The position numbers were made by a program, and so were the translations under genes. Below, piece after piece: positions 7,087 to 14,748 of a stretch of 44,235 bases of DNA. The DNA is from Bacteroidales bacterium. Its GTDB lineage: Bacteria; Bacteroidota; Bacteroidia; Bacteroidales; Paludibacteraceae. The notes beneath the pieces are model-generated. The model had not been told where the DNA came from. It ran no database searches and saw only the letters and a list, made by a program, of their open reading frames with translations. The stretch is from contig SUWZ01000027.1 in the NCBI GenBank assembly GCA_015061185.1, positions 1-44,235 on the forward strand, read 5' to 3'. Every line of letters starts with the position of its first letter. The stretch's first letter is position 1.

Positions 7087-8412
7087 TTATTCAATCAAAA
7101 TTTCTTTCATTGTCGTAAAGTCAGATCCATAAATCTTAACATAATAGATACCTTTTTGCAATTGCACTGTAAACTGCTCATTTTCCCCATCAAAATCAGC
7201 AACTTGATTTCCTAAAACATCATAAACCACTACCCTCATAATAGCAAGATCTGTTTTGATAGAAAATGTTCCGTTGGACGGATTAGGATATAAGGTCAAA
7301 TCTATATCGTTATCATAATCTTCTACCCCATCTCCATCATCAAAATTAGGAATTTCATCCGGTTCATAATAAGGAGTCGTATCCGTACAAGCCACAAACT
7401 TATTCTCTTCCAACAATTTATTTTTGATATACTCACCGGATTCCGAAACATTGTTCCAATTTTGTTGGTCTGCAGACCCCGGTTTTAATGCAGCAGAGGT
7501 CTCATTTTTGTCACAAAAACTCCAGTTAGCCCAACTGATGCAATTTTTTTCCATCCAATCGAACCACACATCACACTCTTTGGTATAAACGCCACCATTA
7601 CCGGAAGCTTGCGAAGTACCAAACTCTGTAACAAAGATGGCAAGCCCCTTCTTAAGAGCCACTTCCGCTTTGTCTCTCAAATACTGCTTATGCGTACCGG
7701 AATAGAAGTGCAAAGTGTACATTAAATTATCATATTTTAAAGGCGATTGAGCTGCAATATCAACATCCTGACTCCAAGTTGGGCTACCACAAATAATGAT
7801 TGTATTAGGGTCATTCTTGCGAATCAGAGGAATAATAATATTGGCATACTCCTTCACGTCATTCCAATCAACATTCCCGTTGGGTTCATTGCAGATTTCA
7901 TACAAAACATGGTCTTTACCACTATGCTTTTTCGACATATACTCCCAAAAATACTTAGCATCATCAATTGTAAAATTAGGGTCTCCGGAACCCTTGTTCA
8001 ATATATGCCAATCGATGATACAATAGATACCATATTTTTCGCAAAGATCCACCAAACCATCAATCAAAACATGATACTCATCTCTGGATTTCCACTCATT
8101 GGTTGAATATCCACCCCACTCATGAGTATAAACAGCAATACGAAACAAACTAATGTTCCAATCCTCCACCAAGGTCTTGATAGACGATTCGTTATAAGTA
8201 TTTTTGTTCCAAGCCAATCCATGCGTACTCATCCCCCGCAATTGAGTGGGATAACCACATTCATTGACCATCTTTCCATACTCAACCTTTAATTTACCAT
8301 TGAGTGCTACCGGAGAATTTTCCGGATACTGTGCAAATGACATAATCGGAATAGTTAATAATAAACTCGTTAAAATCAATTTAACGGAAGAAACAATTTT
8401 TTTCATACTCAT
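7087..8412 (-). CDS. secreted GH5 endoglucanase (cellulase) with T9SS sorting domain
   Basis: Family 5 glycoside hydrolase that should cleave beta-1,4-glucan chains. A signal peptide ends near residue 27 (LLTIPIMSFAQ). The catalytic barrel covers about residues 35-335, with the acid/base E176 in YEICNEPNG and the nucleophile E263 in FVTEFGTS; conserved H235 and Y237 lie in LHFYSG. The fold resembles subfamily 2. An acidic linker (about 345-370) leads to a type IX secretion domain (LTLYPNPSNGTFSI to the C-terminus), so the enzyme is exported across the outer membrane and probably anchored there. M3 is an alternative start. Confidence 0.92.
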   Translation of the reverse strand: MSMKKIVSSVKLILTSLLLTIPIMSFAQYPENSPVALNGKLKVEYGKMVNECGYPTQLRGMSTHGLAWNKNTYNESSIKTLVEDWNISLFRIAVYTHEWGGYSTNEWKSRDEYHVLIDGLVDLCEKYGIYCIIDWHILNKGSGDPNFTIDDAKYFWEYMSKKHSGKDHVLYEICNEPNGNVDWNDVKEYANIIIPLIRKNDPNTIIICGSPTWSQDVDIAAQSPLKYDNLMYTLHFYSGTHKQYLRDKAEVALKKGLAIFVTEFGTSQASGNGGVYTKECDVWFDWMEKNCISWANWSFCDKNETSAALKPGSADQQNWNNVSESGEYIKNKLLEENKFVACTDTTPYYEPDEIPNFDDGDGVEDYDNDIDLTLYPNPSNGTFSIKTDLAIMRVVVYDVLGNQVADFDGENEQFTVQLQKGIYYVKIYGSDFTTMKEILIE

Positions 8413-8609
8413 TAAAATTAAGAAACATATACTACTTTACTTTATATTAAATATGATTCCATAAAAACAGAACCAACAAAAAAGTCACCCATTCTGCATC
8501 AAATTTTTGACATGTAAACAAACCACTCCCCCAGTAATTATAACTCAACAACAATCAACAAAAAAAGAGGAAAACATAGTTTGACACCTCGCCTCTAAGA
8601 AACACTTTA

Positions 8610-8646
8610 GGTGAGTCTTTAAAAATTTAAATTTATAGAACACACC
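8610..8646. repeat. miniature copy of the GGTG-ended inner repeat element
   Basis: A 37-bp segment starts GGTGAGT and ends AATTTATAGAACACACC, the two ends of the inner element seen complete at 39309-39507. It is flanked by a perfect 4-bp direct repeat, TTTA (8606-8609 and 8647-8650). It looks like an internally deleted insertion in the GH5 leader. Confidence 0.5.
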
Positions 8647-8655
8647 TTTACACCG

Positions 8656-8663
8656 CAAAGATA
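8656..8663 (-). promoter_or_regulatory. candidate promoter of the GH5 gene
   Basis: Read on the minus strand, TATCTTTG matches TAnnTTTG. It implies a leader of about 235 nt that carries the miniature repeat at 8610-8646. No good minus-33 element is visible. Confidence 0.4.
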
Positions 8664-8831
8664 TAACTTTTTTTCAAAAACAATACCTTTGCCGTATAAA
8701 TTTACACCATAAAAGATTTGTAGAGTCAACTAGCAAAACAAGATAGAGATTCTGTGAAATTCAATAAATTATTTTCAATATAGTTAATTAAGATTTATTT
8801 CACTTAAAAATATTGCAACTACCTCATAAAA

Positions 8832-8861
8832 AGAGGGCATATCCATCTTGATACACCCTCT
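8832..8861 (-). terminator. terminator of the secreted 198-aa gene
   Basis: AGAGGG (8832-8837) pairs with CCCTCT (8856-8861), with further imperfect pairing inside. An outer arm ACCTCA/TGAGGT lies at 8821-8826 and 8874-8879. On the minus strand a T-run follows the stem. Confidence 0.5.
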
Positions 8862-8926
8862 CATAAGAGATTTTGAGGTCAACTTATAAATTACGATAAG
8901 TAAAAATTGCCCCAGAACTAATAAAA

Positions 8927-9523
8927 TTAATTATACAATTCCTTTATTTTGTCAATGTTACGCATCAAAACAGTATAACATTTTGACAAAAGTTCTGTTC
9001 TATCTTCTACAATTCCCATAGGGTCTTCCAATTGTTCCTTTCTTTGCTTTTTAGACAAAGATGCATCAGATTCTATCTCTTGTACCTTTGCTTTAGCCTT
9101 ATCCAACTCCCTGATAATTTGCTCCAATTGCAAAAGTTTGTTGTTAGAACCAAAGCCAGAATAGGTTTGTTGTACATAAAATCTTTCCATTTTGTACGAA
9201 ATATTTTTTTCTCCAAATACAAAAGTCCAAGTTGAAATTAAATTAGACGTAAATGACCCTGCAAACGGATTATAACTTGCTGAAACATTAAAACCAACTT
9301 CATAACTGGTAGTATCACCCTTCTCTTGTTTCACTTGACTTGTAATTTTTGAGTTGTAAAACCACAACATTAAAGACTCCTTTGCAGTAGCTTTATTCCC
9401 TGAATAAGGAATCTCGCCAGTTAAAACATAAACACCTTCCTCATTCAACGGAAAATTAAATTCTTGCGCTTGCAATGCAAACATACATGTACTTAAAAGT
9501 AACGAAAAAATGATTTTCTTCAT
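8927..9523 (-). CDS. secreted protein of unknown function (possible DUF4468-like N-terminus)
   Basis: A 198-aa protein with a clear signal peptide (MKKIIFSLLLSTCMFALQAQ). The following segment (FNFPLNEEGVYVLTGEIPYSG, SLMLWFYNSK) resembles the start of DUF4468 TBP-like proteins of Bacteroidota; I am not certain of this. The C-terminal third (about 130-198) is charged and helical (LEQIIRELDKAKAKVQEIE), probably a coiled coil. It is a single-gene unit with its own promoter and terminator. Function unknown. Confidence 0.75.
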   Translation of the reverse strand: MKKIIFSLLLSTCMFALQAQEFNFPLNEEGVYVLTGEIPYSGNKATAKESLMLWFYNSKITSQVKQEKGDTTSYEVGFNVSASYNPFAGSFTSNLISTWTFVFGEKNISYKMERFYVQQTYSGFGSNNKLLQLEQIIRELDKAKAKVQEIESDASLSKKQRKEQLEDPMGIVEDRTELLSKCYTVLMRNIDKIKELYN

Positions 9524-9691
9524 CTCTTAAAATTTTATCAAAGGCCCTAAATTAAAAAACGTTATGCTGACAGAGCCATTAAATCAACATAAAATTTACT
9601 AATATTATACTATATAAATTAAATTTCATCTAAAACAATTTTAAAAAATCAAAATATCATCTCACACAGAAACCATCTTAAAAAATCTGCG

Positions 9692-9699
9692 CAAAGTTA
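9692..9699 (-). promoter_or_regulatory. candidate promoter of the secreted 198-aa gene
   Basis: Read on the minus strand, TAACTTTG matches TAnnTTTG. It would give a leader of about 160 nt before the ATG at 9523. Confidence 0.4.
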
Positions 9700-9740
9700 A
9701 ATATAAACTGAATATGTTGTCTATTATATTTACAAATATT

Positions 9741-10268
9741 TTACTTTTCCAAAATTTTTGCCGGCACTCCCACAATAGTTACATCAGAAGGAAAAGATTT
9801 ATTTACAACAGCATTAGCACCTATAGAAACATTATCACCTATTTGAATATCACCATACAATTTGGCTCCGGGACCGATATAAACATTATCTCCCAACGTT
9901 GGAACTCCATCTTTATCCCCAATGCTCGTTGATGGATGAATTCTACAATTAGCCCCTACTTTGGCAAAACGAGATACCACAATTGTTCCATAGTGCACAA
10001 TACATAAACCCGGTCCGAATACATTCTTAGGAATAGTAAATCCTAAACGAGTAGCCAAACGATGATTCAGCACCTCTAAACAAAAAAGCTGAATTCTTCT
10101 AAAAAAATTATTTCTACAACAATTATGTAGATACTCAATCTTACGCAATCGCATTTGAAATCGAAGTGCATCCATCCACCAATAATTATAGATTGATAGT
10201 TTAGAAAGTTTATGAGCTTTTAAATCTTGCTCTACATAATACTTATAGGATTCTTTATCTGATATCAT
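9741..10268 (-). CDS. serine O-acetyltransferase-like left-handed beta-helix acetyltransferase
   Basis: A 175-aa hexapeptide-repeat acetyltransferase of the CysE type. The N-terminal helical part (1-70) is shorter than in classical CysE. The beta-helix then runs from about residue 85 (FGPGLCIVHYGTIVVSRFAKVG) through repeated I-G-x-x-x units (NVYIGPGAKLYGDIQIGDNVSIGANAVV) to the terminal VGVPAKIL loop. The histidine in VHYGTIVV fits the catalytic position. Short forms like this serve either cysteine synthesis or sugar acetylation in surface glycans; no neighbouring glycan genes decide between them. Confidence 0.85.
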   Translation of the reverse strand: MISDKESYKYYVEQDLKAHKLSKLSIYNYWWMDALRFQMRLRKIEYLHNCCRNNFFRRIQLFCLEVLNHRLATRLGFTIPKNVFGPGLCIVHYGTIVVSRFAKVGANCRIHPSTSIGDKDGVPTLGDNVYIGPGAKLYGDIQIGDNVSIGANAVVNKSFPSDVTIVGVPAKILEK

Positions 10269-10282
10269 TTTGTACTTTTTTG

Positions 10283-10290
10283 CAAATGTA
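10283..10290 (-). promoter_or_regulatory. promoter of the acetyltransferase gene
   Basis: TACATTTG on the minus strand matches TAnnTTTG and lies 14 bp from the start codon, so the leader is very short. Confidence 0.5.
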
Positions 10291-10653
10291 AACAGAAAAG
10301 AAAAATAAAAAAATTTTGATATTTGAAAAAAAATACGTTCCTTTGCGCCTAGAATGTTCCCTGAGAGAGTAAAAATGAATAGTATAAGTTTCCAATCATT
10401 TTATTTTCTCAAATTTTAGGTTATGTATTCCTTGAAAAAAAGGAGAGTATTTGTTTTTATATAACAAACTAATCATAATTGGCAAAACATTCTATGGTTT
10501 GAACAATTGACCGTTCTTTTAAGTAAATGTACGTTCTATTCGTCAACCAAAGAGGATAGCATAAAAAACTAACCTCACATTTAAAATGACTGTAATAATG
10601 GTTTTAACATAAGCGACCTACCAAAAAAATCTACCAAAATCTACCAAAAAATG
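10291..10653. other. non-coding region ahead of an orphan terminator
   Basis: Only very short reading frames are present (for example 21 codons from the ATG at 10353). The right end (10618-10652) has three direct copies of CTACCAAAA followed by A/T. The + strand terminator at 10654-10688 has no upstream coding gene, so a small RNA or a long leader is possible. Confidence 0.35.
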
Positions 10654-10688
10654 AAGTGCCAAGAGTTAGAATATTAACATTGGCACTT
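10654..10688 (+). terminator. strong Rho-independent terminator with no gene upstream
   Basis: AAGTGCCAA (10654-10662) pairs perfectly with TTGGCACTT (10680-10688) around a 17-nt loop and is followed by TGTTTTTTT. The nearest upstream genes on both sides are on the other strand or downstream. Confidence 0.75.
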
Positions 10689-10716
10689 TGTTTTTTTATC
10701 TTTCATTATAAAATTG

Positions 10717-10724
10717 TATCTTTG
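10717..10724 (+). promoter_or_regulatory. promoter of ychF
   Basis: TATCTTTG matches TAnnTTTG. The predicted leader (about 10731-10798) contains a perfect small hairpin, ACCAC-CATA-GTGGT, at 10750-10763, about 35 nt before the start codon. Confidence 0.55.
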
Positions 10725-10798
10725 CACCCGTTATTAAAAATTGAGTTGCACCACCATAGTGGTTTAGATGACTCTAAAGATTTATAAAAGAAAATAAA

Positions 10799-11905
10799 AT
10801 GGCTTTACAATGTGGAATAGTAGGATTGCCCAATGTAGGTAAATCTACACTTTTTAATTGTCTATCAAACGCAAAAGCACAAGCTGCAAATTTTCCATTT
10901 TGCACAATAGAACCCAATGTAGGAGTTATCACTGTGCCGGATGATAGATTAGTAAAATTAGAAGAGTTGGTACATCCTCAACGTGTACAACCAACAACAG
11001 TGGAAATTGTAGATATTGCCGGCTTGGTAAAAGGCGCCAGCAAAGGTGAAGGGTTAGGTAACAAATTTTTGGCAAATATTAGAGAAACCGATGCTATATT
11101 ACACGTTTTGAGGTGTTTCGACAATGAAAATGTGACCCACGTTGATGGTAGCGTAAACCCTGTTCGCGACAAAGAAATCATAGATACTGAACTTCAATTA
11201 AAAGATCTTGAAACTGTTGAAAGCAGAATTCAAAAAATACAAAAACAGGCACAAACAGGAGGAGATAAAAACGCAAAAGCAGTTTATGAAGTGTTGATAA
11301 AATATCGAGATGCTCTAATGGCAGGAAAATCTGCTCGTGTGGTAGAGTTGACAAAAGAGGAAAAGGCTCTCGTTAAAGATGTCTATTTATTAACAACAAA
11401 ACCCGTTTTGTATGTCTGCAATGTTGATGAAAAAAGTGCCGTAAATGGTAATAAATATACAGAGGCTGTAGCAGAAGCCATCAAAGAAGAAAATGCTGAA
11501 ATGCTTATTGTTGCTGCTGCTACAGAGGCTGATATCACAGAATTAGAGACATTTGAAGAGAGACAAATGTTTCTTGAAGAGGTGGGACTTACAGAGTCAG
11601 GAGTGGTAAGACTTATCAAAGCTGCATACAAATTGTTAGATTTACAAACCTATTTCACTGCCGGAGTACAAGAAGTTAGAGCGTGGACCTTCATTAGAGG
11701 AATGAAAGCTCCTCAATGTGCCGGTATCATTCACTCTGACTTTGAAAAGGGCTTTATCCGTGCCGAGGTTATCAAGTATGAAGACTTTATTGAATTAGGT
11801 TCTGAAGCAGCTTGCAGAGAAGCTGGAAAAATCGCCATAGAAGGTAAGGATTATGTTGCACAAGATGGTGATTTAATGCACTTTAGATTTAATGTATCAA
11901 AGTAA
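10799..11905 (+). CDS. ychF: ribosome-binding P-loop ATPase YchF
   Basis: Obg-family NTPase that binds ribosomes and prefers ATP. The 368-aa product has the G1 loop GLPNVGKST (residues 8-16), the G3 region EIVDIAGLVKGASKGEGLG, a helical insertion (about 130-200) and a C-terminal TGS-like domain (VQEVRAWTFIRGMKAPQCAG to the end). Length and motifs are normal. It is a single-gene unit with its own promoter and terminator. Its coding strand is A-rich, unlike the T-rich + strand genes that follow. Confidence 0.96.
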   Translation: MALQCGIVGLPNVGKSTLFNCLSNAKAQAANFPFCTIEPNVGVITVPDDRLVKLEELVHPQRVQPTTVEIVDIAGLVKGASKGEGLGNKFLANIRETDAILHVLRCFDNENVTHVDGSVNPVRDKEIIDTELQLKDLETVESRIQKIQKQAQTGGDKNAKAVYEVLIKYRDALMAGKSARVVELTKEEKALVKDVYLLTTKPVLYVCNVDEKSAVNGNKYTEAVAEAIKEENAEMLIVAAATEADITELETFEERQMFLEEVGLTESGVVRLIKAAYKLLDLQTYFTAGVQEVRAWTFIRGMKAPQCAGIIHSDFEKGFIRAEVIKYEDFIELGSEAACREAGKIAIEGKDYVAQDGDLMHFRFNVSK

Positions 11906-11939
11906 ATTTTTCATAATCATATTATTTTAAAATTGAATG

Positions 11940-11969
11940 TGTGTTATCGGCTGTGAAGTTGGTAACACA
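11940..11969 (+). terminator. terminator of ychF
   Basis: TGTGTTA (11940-11946) pairs with TAACACA (11963-11969) around a 16-nt loop, followed by TTATTTTTT. Confidence 0.65.
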
Positions 11970-12496
11970 TTATTTTTTCTGAAAATCGGCTAAAATATCT
12001 TTTGTATCTATCTACTTTACTAAAAGTTAAATAAACTTCCAAGATGAACTCTATAATTTTACCTTAAAAAACTGTTAATGAATGAACAAATTTTGTGAAG
12101 AACATTGTTAATAAATTATCAATGAATTTAGAATAAAATTCTTACTTAATATTTTGTAAAAAATAAAATTTAGATATACAATCATCTATTTTAAATTAAC
12201 AAATTATTTATCCATTTTTTTTAGAAAAGTATTAACCGTTTTTTTACCATGTCTAACTCTAAAAATTTCAATTTTATTTGTAAATTTGCCTATGTGTTGA
12301 ATTTGTTAATAAAGTGGTTAAATATTTATATTTCAACTATTTAATTTTAACAATTTAAGGTTTACATTGTAAATCAATTCTTAATAACAATATATGCAAG
12401 AATTATTTAATAAATGTTTTAACCTTTTCAACAGCCTTTATTATATTTATTAATTATTTTTTTAAATATATATATTTTTAAAATTTAAATAATAAA
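11970..12496. other. very AT-rich intergenic region; weak replication-origin candidate
   Basis: No gene is visible in some 527 bp that are almost entirely A and T. Sites with 7 of 9 matches to the DnaA box TTATCCACA include TTATCCATT (12208-12216), TTTTCAACA (12425-12433) and, inverted, TGTTAATAA inside two TTGTTAATAAA words (12105-12115 and 12303-12313). Base composition of the + strand appears to shift from A/C-leaning to T/G-leaning across this stretch, and four parS-like sites lie 6-8 kb to the right. The same TTGTTAATAAA word also occurs at 34404, so the boxes alone prove little. Confidence 0.3.
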
Positions 12497-13444
12497 ATGA
12501 AAGAAAGTGTTGATTTAAAAAATAAAATTTTAGAACTTAAGAAAGAAAGAAACGCTGTTATAATGGCTCACTACTATACAATTGGCGAAATTCAAGATAT
12601 TGCTGATTTTGTTGGTGACAGCCTTTATTTAGCTCAAAAAGCTGCTACAACTGATGCTGATGTAATTGTTATATGTGGTGTTCATTTTATGGGTGAAACA
12701 GCTAAAATTCTTTCGCCTGAAAAGGTTGTTTTGGTGCCTGATGCTTCTGCAGGATGTTCGTTGGCTGATAGTTGTAATGCTACTGAGTTTAAAACTTTTA
12801 TTGATCAACATCCCGGATATAAAGTTCTTTCATACGTGAATACAACTGCTGCTGTGAAGGCTTTAACTGATGTAGTTGTAACCTCTTCTAATGCCGTTCA
12901 AATTGTTGAAAGTTTTCCTAAAGATGAGAAAATCATTTTTGGTCCTGATAGAAATTTGGGTAATTACATCAATTCTGTAACCGGCAGAAATATGCTTTTG
13001 TGGAATGGGTGTTGTCATGTTCACGAGCAATTCTCAATTCGTAAATTGCTTGCCTTAAAGGAGATTTATCCTAATGCAAAACTATTGGTTCATCCGGAAT
13101 GTAAAGATTCAATTGTTAAGTTGGCAGATTGTGTAGGATCTACTGCCGCATTGTTAAAATTTGCCGTTAATTCTGATGTTAATGAGTTTTTAGTTGCAAC
13201 TGAAGCAGGCATTTTACATGAGATGAAAAAGCAAGCTCCTAATAAACTATTTATTCCTGTACCGCCTGAAGATAGCAGTTGTTCTTGCAATGATTGTTCT
13301 TATATGAAATTGAATACATTAGAAAAATTGTATGCTTGTTTAAAGAATAATCAACCCGAAATTAATGTTGATTCCGCTATTTTAGATCGTGCCAGACTCC
13401 CTATTTTGAAGATGCTTGAAATTAGTGAAAAGTTAGGTTTATAA
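12497..13444 (+). CDS. nadA: quinolinate synthase
   Basis: Condenses iminoaspartate with dihydroxyacetone phosphate to quinolinate in NAD synthesis; a [4Fe-4S] enzyme. The 315-aa product has the conserved MAHYYTIGEIQDIADFVGDS start region, the ligand cysteine regions DASAGCSLAD and WNGCCHVHEQF, and the C-terminal SSCSCNDCSYMKLNTLEKL block. nadB and nadC are not in the window. It heads a tight group with mazG and deoC (18- and 3-bp gaps). The coding strand is strongly T-rich. Confidence 0.96.
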   Translation: MKESVDLKNKILELKKERNAVIMAHYYTIGEIQDIADFVGDSLYLAQKAATTDADVIVICGVHFMGETAKILSPEKVVLVPDASAGCSLADSCNATEFKTFIDQHPGYKVLSYVNTTAAVKALTDVVVTSSNAVQIVESFPKDEKIIFGPDRNLGNYINSVTGRNMLLWNGCCHVHEQFSIRKLLALKEIYPNAKLLVHPECKDSIVKLADCVGSTAALLKFAVNSDVNEFLVATEAGILHEMKKQAPNKLFIPVPPEDSSCSCNDCSYMKLNTLEKLYACLKNNQPEINVDSAILDRARLPILKMLEISEKLGL

Positions 13445-13462
13445 TTCTTTATACTTATTTTT

Positions 13463-13792
13463 ATGTCTTCATTAAAGGATATACAGTCGATTGTCGATTC
13501 TTGGATTAAGCAATATGGAGTTCGTTATTTTAGTGAGCTTACTAATACGGCCATTTTAATGGAAGAGGTTGGCGAATTGGCTCGAGTTATGGCGAGAAAG
13601 TATGGAGATCAATCTTCTAAAGATTCTGATTTACATTATTCTTTGGAGGATGAGTTGGCTGATGTTCTTTGGGTTTTGGTTTGTCTTGCTAATCAAACCG
13701 GAGTAGATTTGGATAAAGCATTTGCAGCTAATTTAGAGAAGAAAACTAAGAGAGATGCGTTGCGTCATATTTATAATGAAAAATTAAAGTAA
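13463..13792 (+). CDS. MazG-like nucleotide pyrophosphohydrolase
   Basis: A 109-aa all-alpha NTP pyrophosphatase, predicted to remove pyrophosphate from non-canonical nucleoside triphosphates. The metal-binding residues are visible as E34-E35-x2-E38 (MEEVGELARV) and E64-x2-D67 (EDELADVLWV). It lies between nadA and deoC. In Bacteroides this gene usually sits in a uvrC-dtd-mazG-deoC row; here uvrC and dtd are about 8 kb away, so the row looks split. Confidence 0.88.
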   Translation: MSSLKDIQSIVDSWIKQYGVRYFSELTNTAILMEEVGELARVMARKYGDQSSKDSDLHYSLEDELADVLWVLVCLANQTGVDLDKAFAANLEKKTKRDALRHIYNEKLK

Positions 13793-13795
13793 ATT

Positions 13796-14674
13796 ATGGA
13801 TCGTTTTGAAGAGTTATTTTCTAAATATGATTTTTCTAATTTAGATTTTGAATCTGTTTCTAACAAAGCTCATCAATTGGTAAAAGATGGATTTGAGCGT
13901 AATAATGATAAGGCAGTTTATAGTCAATTGTTGAGTTTTATAGATATAACATCTTTAAATTTTGGAGATTCTTTTGATTCAATTATCTCTTTTGTTAATA
14001 AAATCAATGCTTTTGATGATCATTTTGAGATCCTTCCCCATCCTGCAGCTATCTGTGTTTTTCCTGCTTTTGTTCCTATAGTCAAAGATAATTTGCAAGA
14101 AAATTTAGATATAGCTTCTGTTATTGGTTTTCCTTACCCTCATACATTCACTGAGGTAAAAATTGCCGAAGCGGCTATGGCAGTAATGGAAGGAGCCTCT
14201 GAAATTGACTATGTATTGCCTTCTTCATTGTTTTTATCAGGTAATTATGATGATGTATATATGGAAATAACCGAAATTAAATCTGCTTGTCAGAATGCAA
14301 AATTGAAGGTTATTTTAGAGACCGGTTTATTAAATTCTCCTGTGATGATTAAGAAAGCTTCTATTCTTTCTATGGTGGCCGGTGCTGATTTTATTAAAAC
14401 ATCAACAGGAAAGTATAGTATTAACGCAACATTAGAGGCTGTTTACGTGATGGCTAACGCAATTAAAGAGTTTAATCAATTAAATTCCTCTAAAGTAGGT
14501 TTAAAGGTCGCAGGAGGCGTTTCTACTACCTCTGATGCAGTTTCATATTATACGTTGGTTAAATCTGTTTTAGGTGAAGAGTGGTTAACTCCTGATTATT
14601 TTAGAATTGGAGCAAGTAAGTTGGTTAATCATCTTCTTTCCTCTATATCCGGTAAGGATATTGCTTATTTTTGA
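13796..14674 (+). CDS. deoC: deoxyribose-phosphate aldolase
   Basis: Splits 2-deoxyribose 5-phosphate into glyceraldehyde 3-phosphate and acetaldehyde in deoxynucleoside breakdown. The Schiff-base lysine is K201 in GADFIKTSTGKYS, inside a TIM barrel (ASVIGFPYPHTFTEVKIAE, LKVAGGVSTT). The N-terminal extension of about 60 residues is usual for the Bacteroidota form. It starts 3 bp after the mazG-like gene and ends at a bidirectional terminator. Confidence 0.94.
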   Translation: MDRFEELFSKYDFSNLDFESVSNKAHQLVKDGFERNNDKAVYSQLLSFIDITSLNFGDSFDSIISFVNKINAFDDHFEILPHPAAICVFPAFVPIVKDNLQENLDIASVIGFPYPHTFTEVKIAEAAMAVMEGASEIDYVLPSSLFLSGNYDDVYMEITEIKSACQNAKLKVILETGLLNSPVMIKKASILSMVAGADFIKTSTGKYSINATLEAVYVMANAIKEFNQLNSSKVGLKVAGGVSTTSDAVSYYTLVKSVLGEEWLTPDYFRIGASKLVNHLLSSISGKDIAYF

Positions 14675-14695
14675 TTTTATATCTTTTTTAAATAA

Positions 14696-14732
14696 AAATC
14701 CGCTGAATATTTTTTGTATGTTCAGCGGATTT
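14696..14732. terminator. bidirectional terminator between deoC and the polyprenyl synthase gene
   Basis: AAATCCGCTGAA (14696-14707) pairs perfectly with TTCAGCGGATTT (14721-14732) around a 13-nt loop, with T-runs on the + side and A-rich DNA on the other. It lies between convergent genes. Confidence 0.85.
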
Positions 14733-14748
14733 CTTTTTATCTATATTT

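Larger units (their letters stand above)
8413..8926. other. intergenic region upstream of the GH5 gene
   Basis: No gene is visible. It holds a small repeat element (8610-8646), a minus-strand promoter motif (8656-8663), a second TAnnTTTG-like motif on the + strand at 8684-8691 with no gene behind it, and the terminator of the next gene (8832-8861). Confidence 0.6.

Noticed and set aside
10353-10418. 21-codon ORF as a leader peptide
   Set aside because: No ribosome-site signal, no regulatory codon run and no downstream gene on that strand except ychF, which has its own promoter beyond a terminator.
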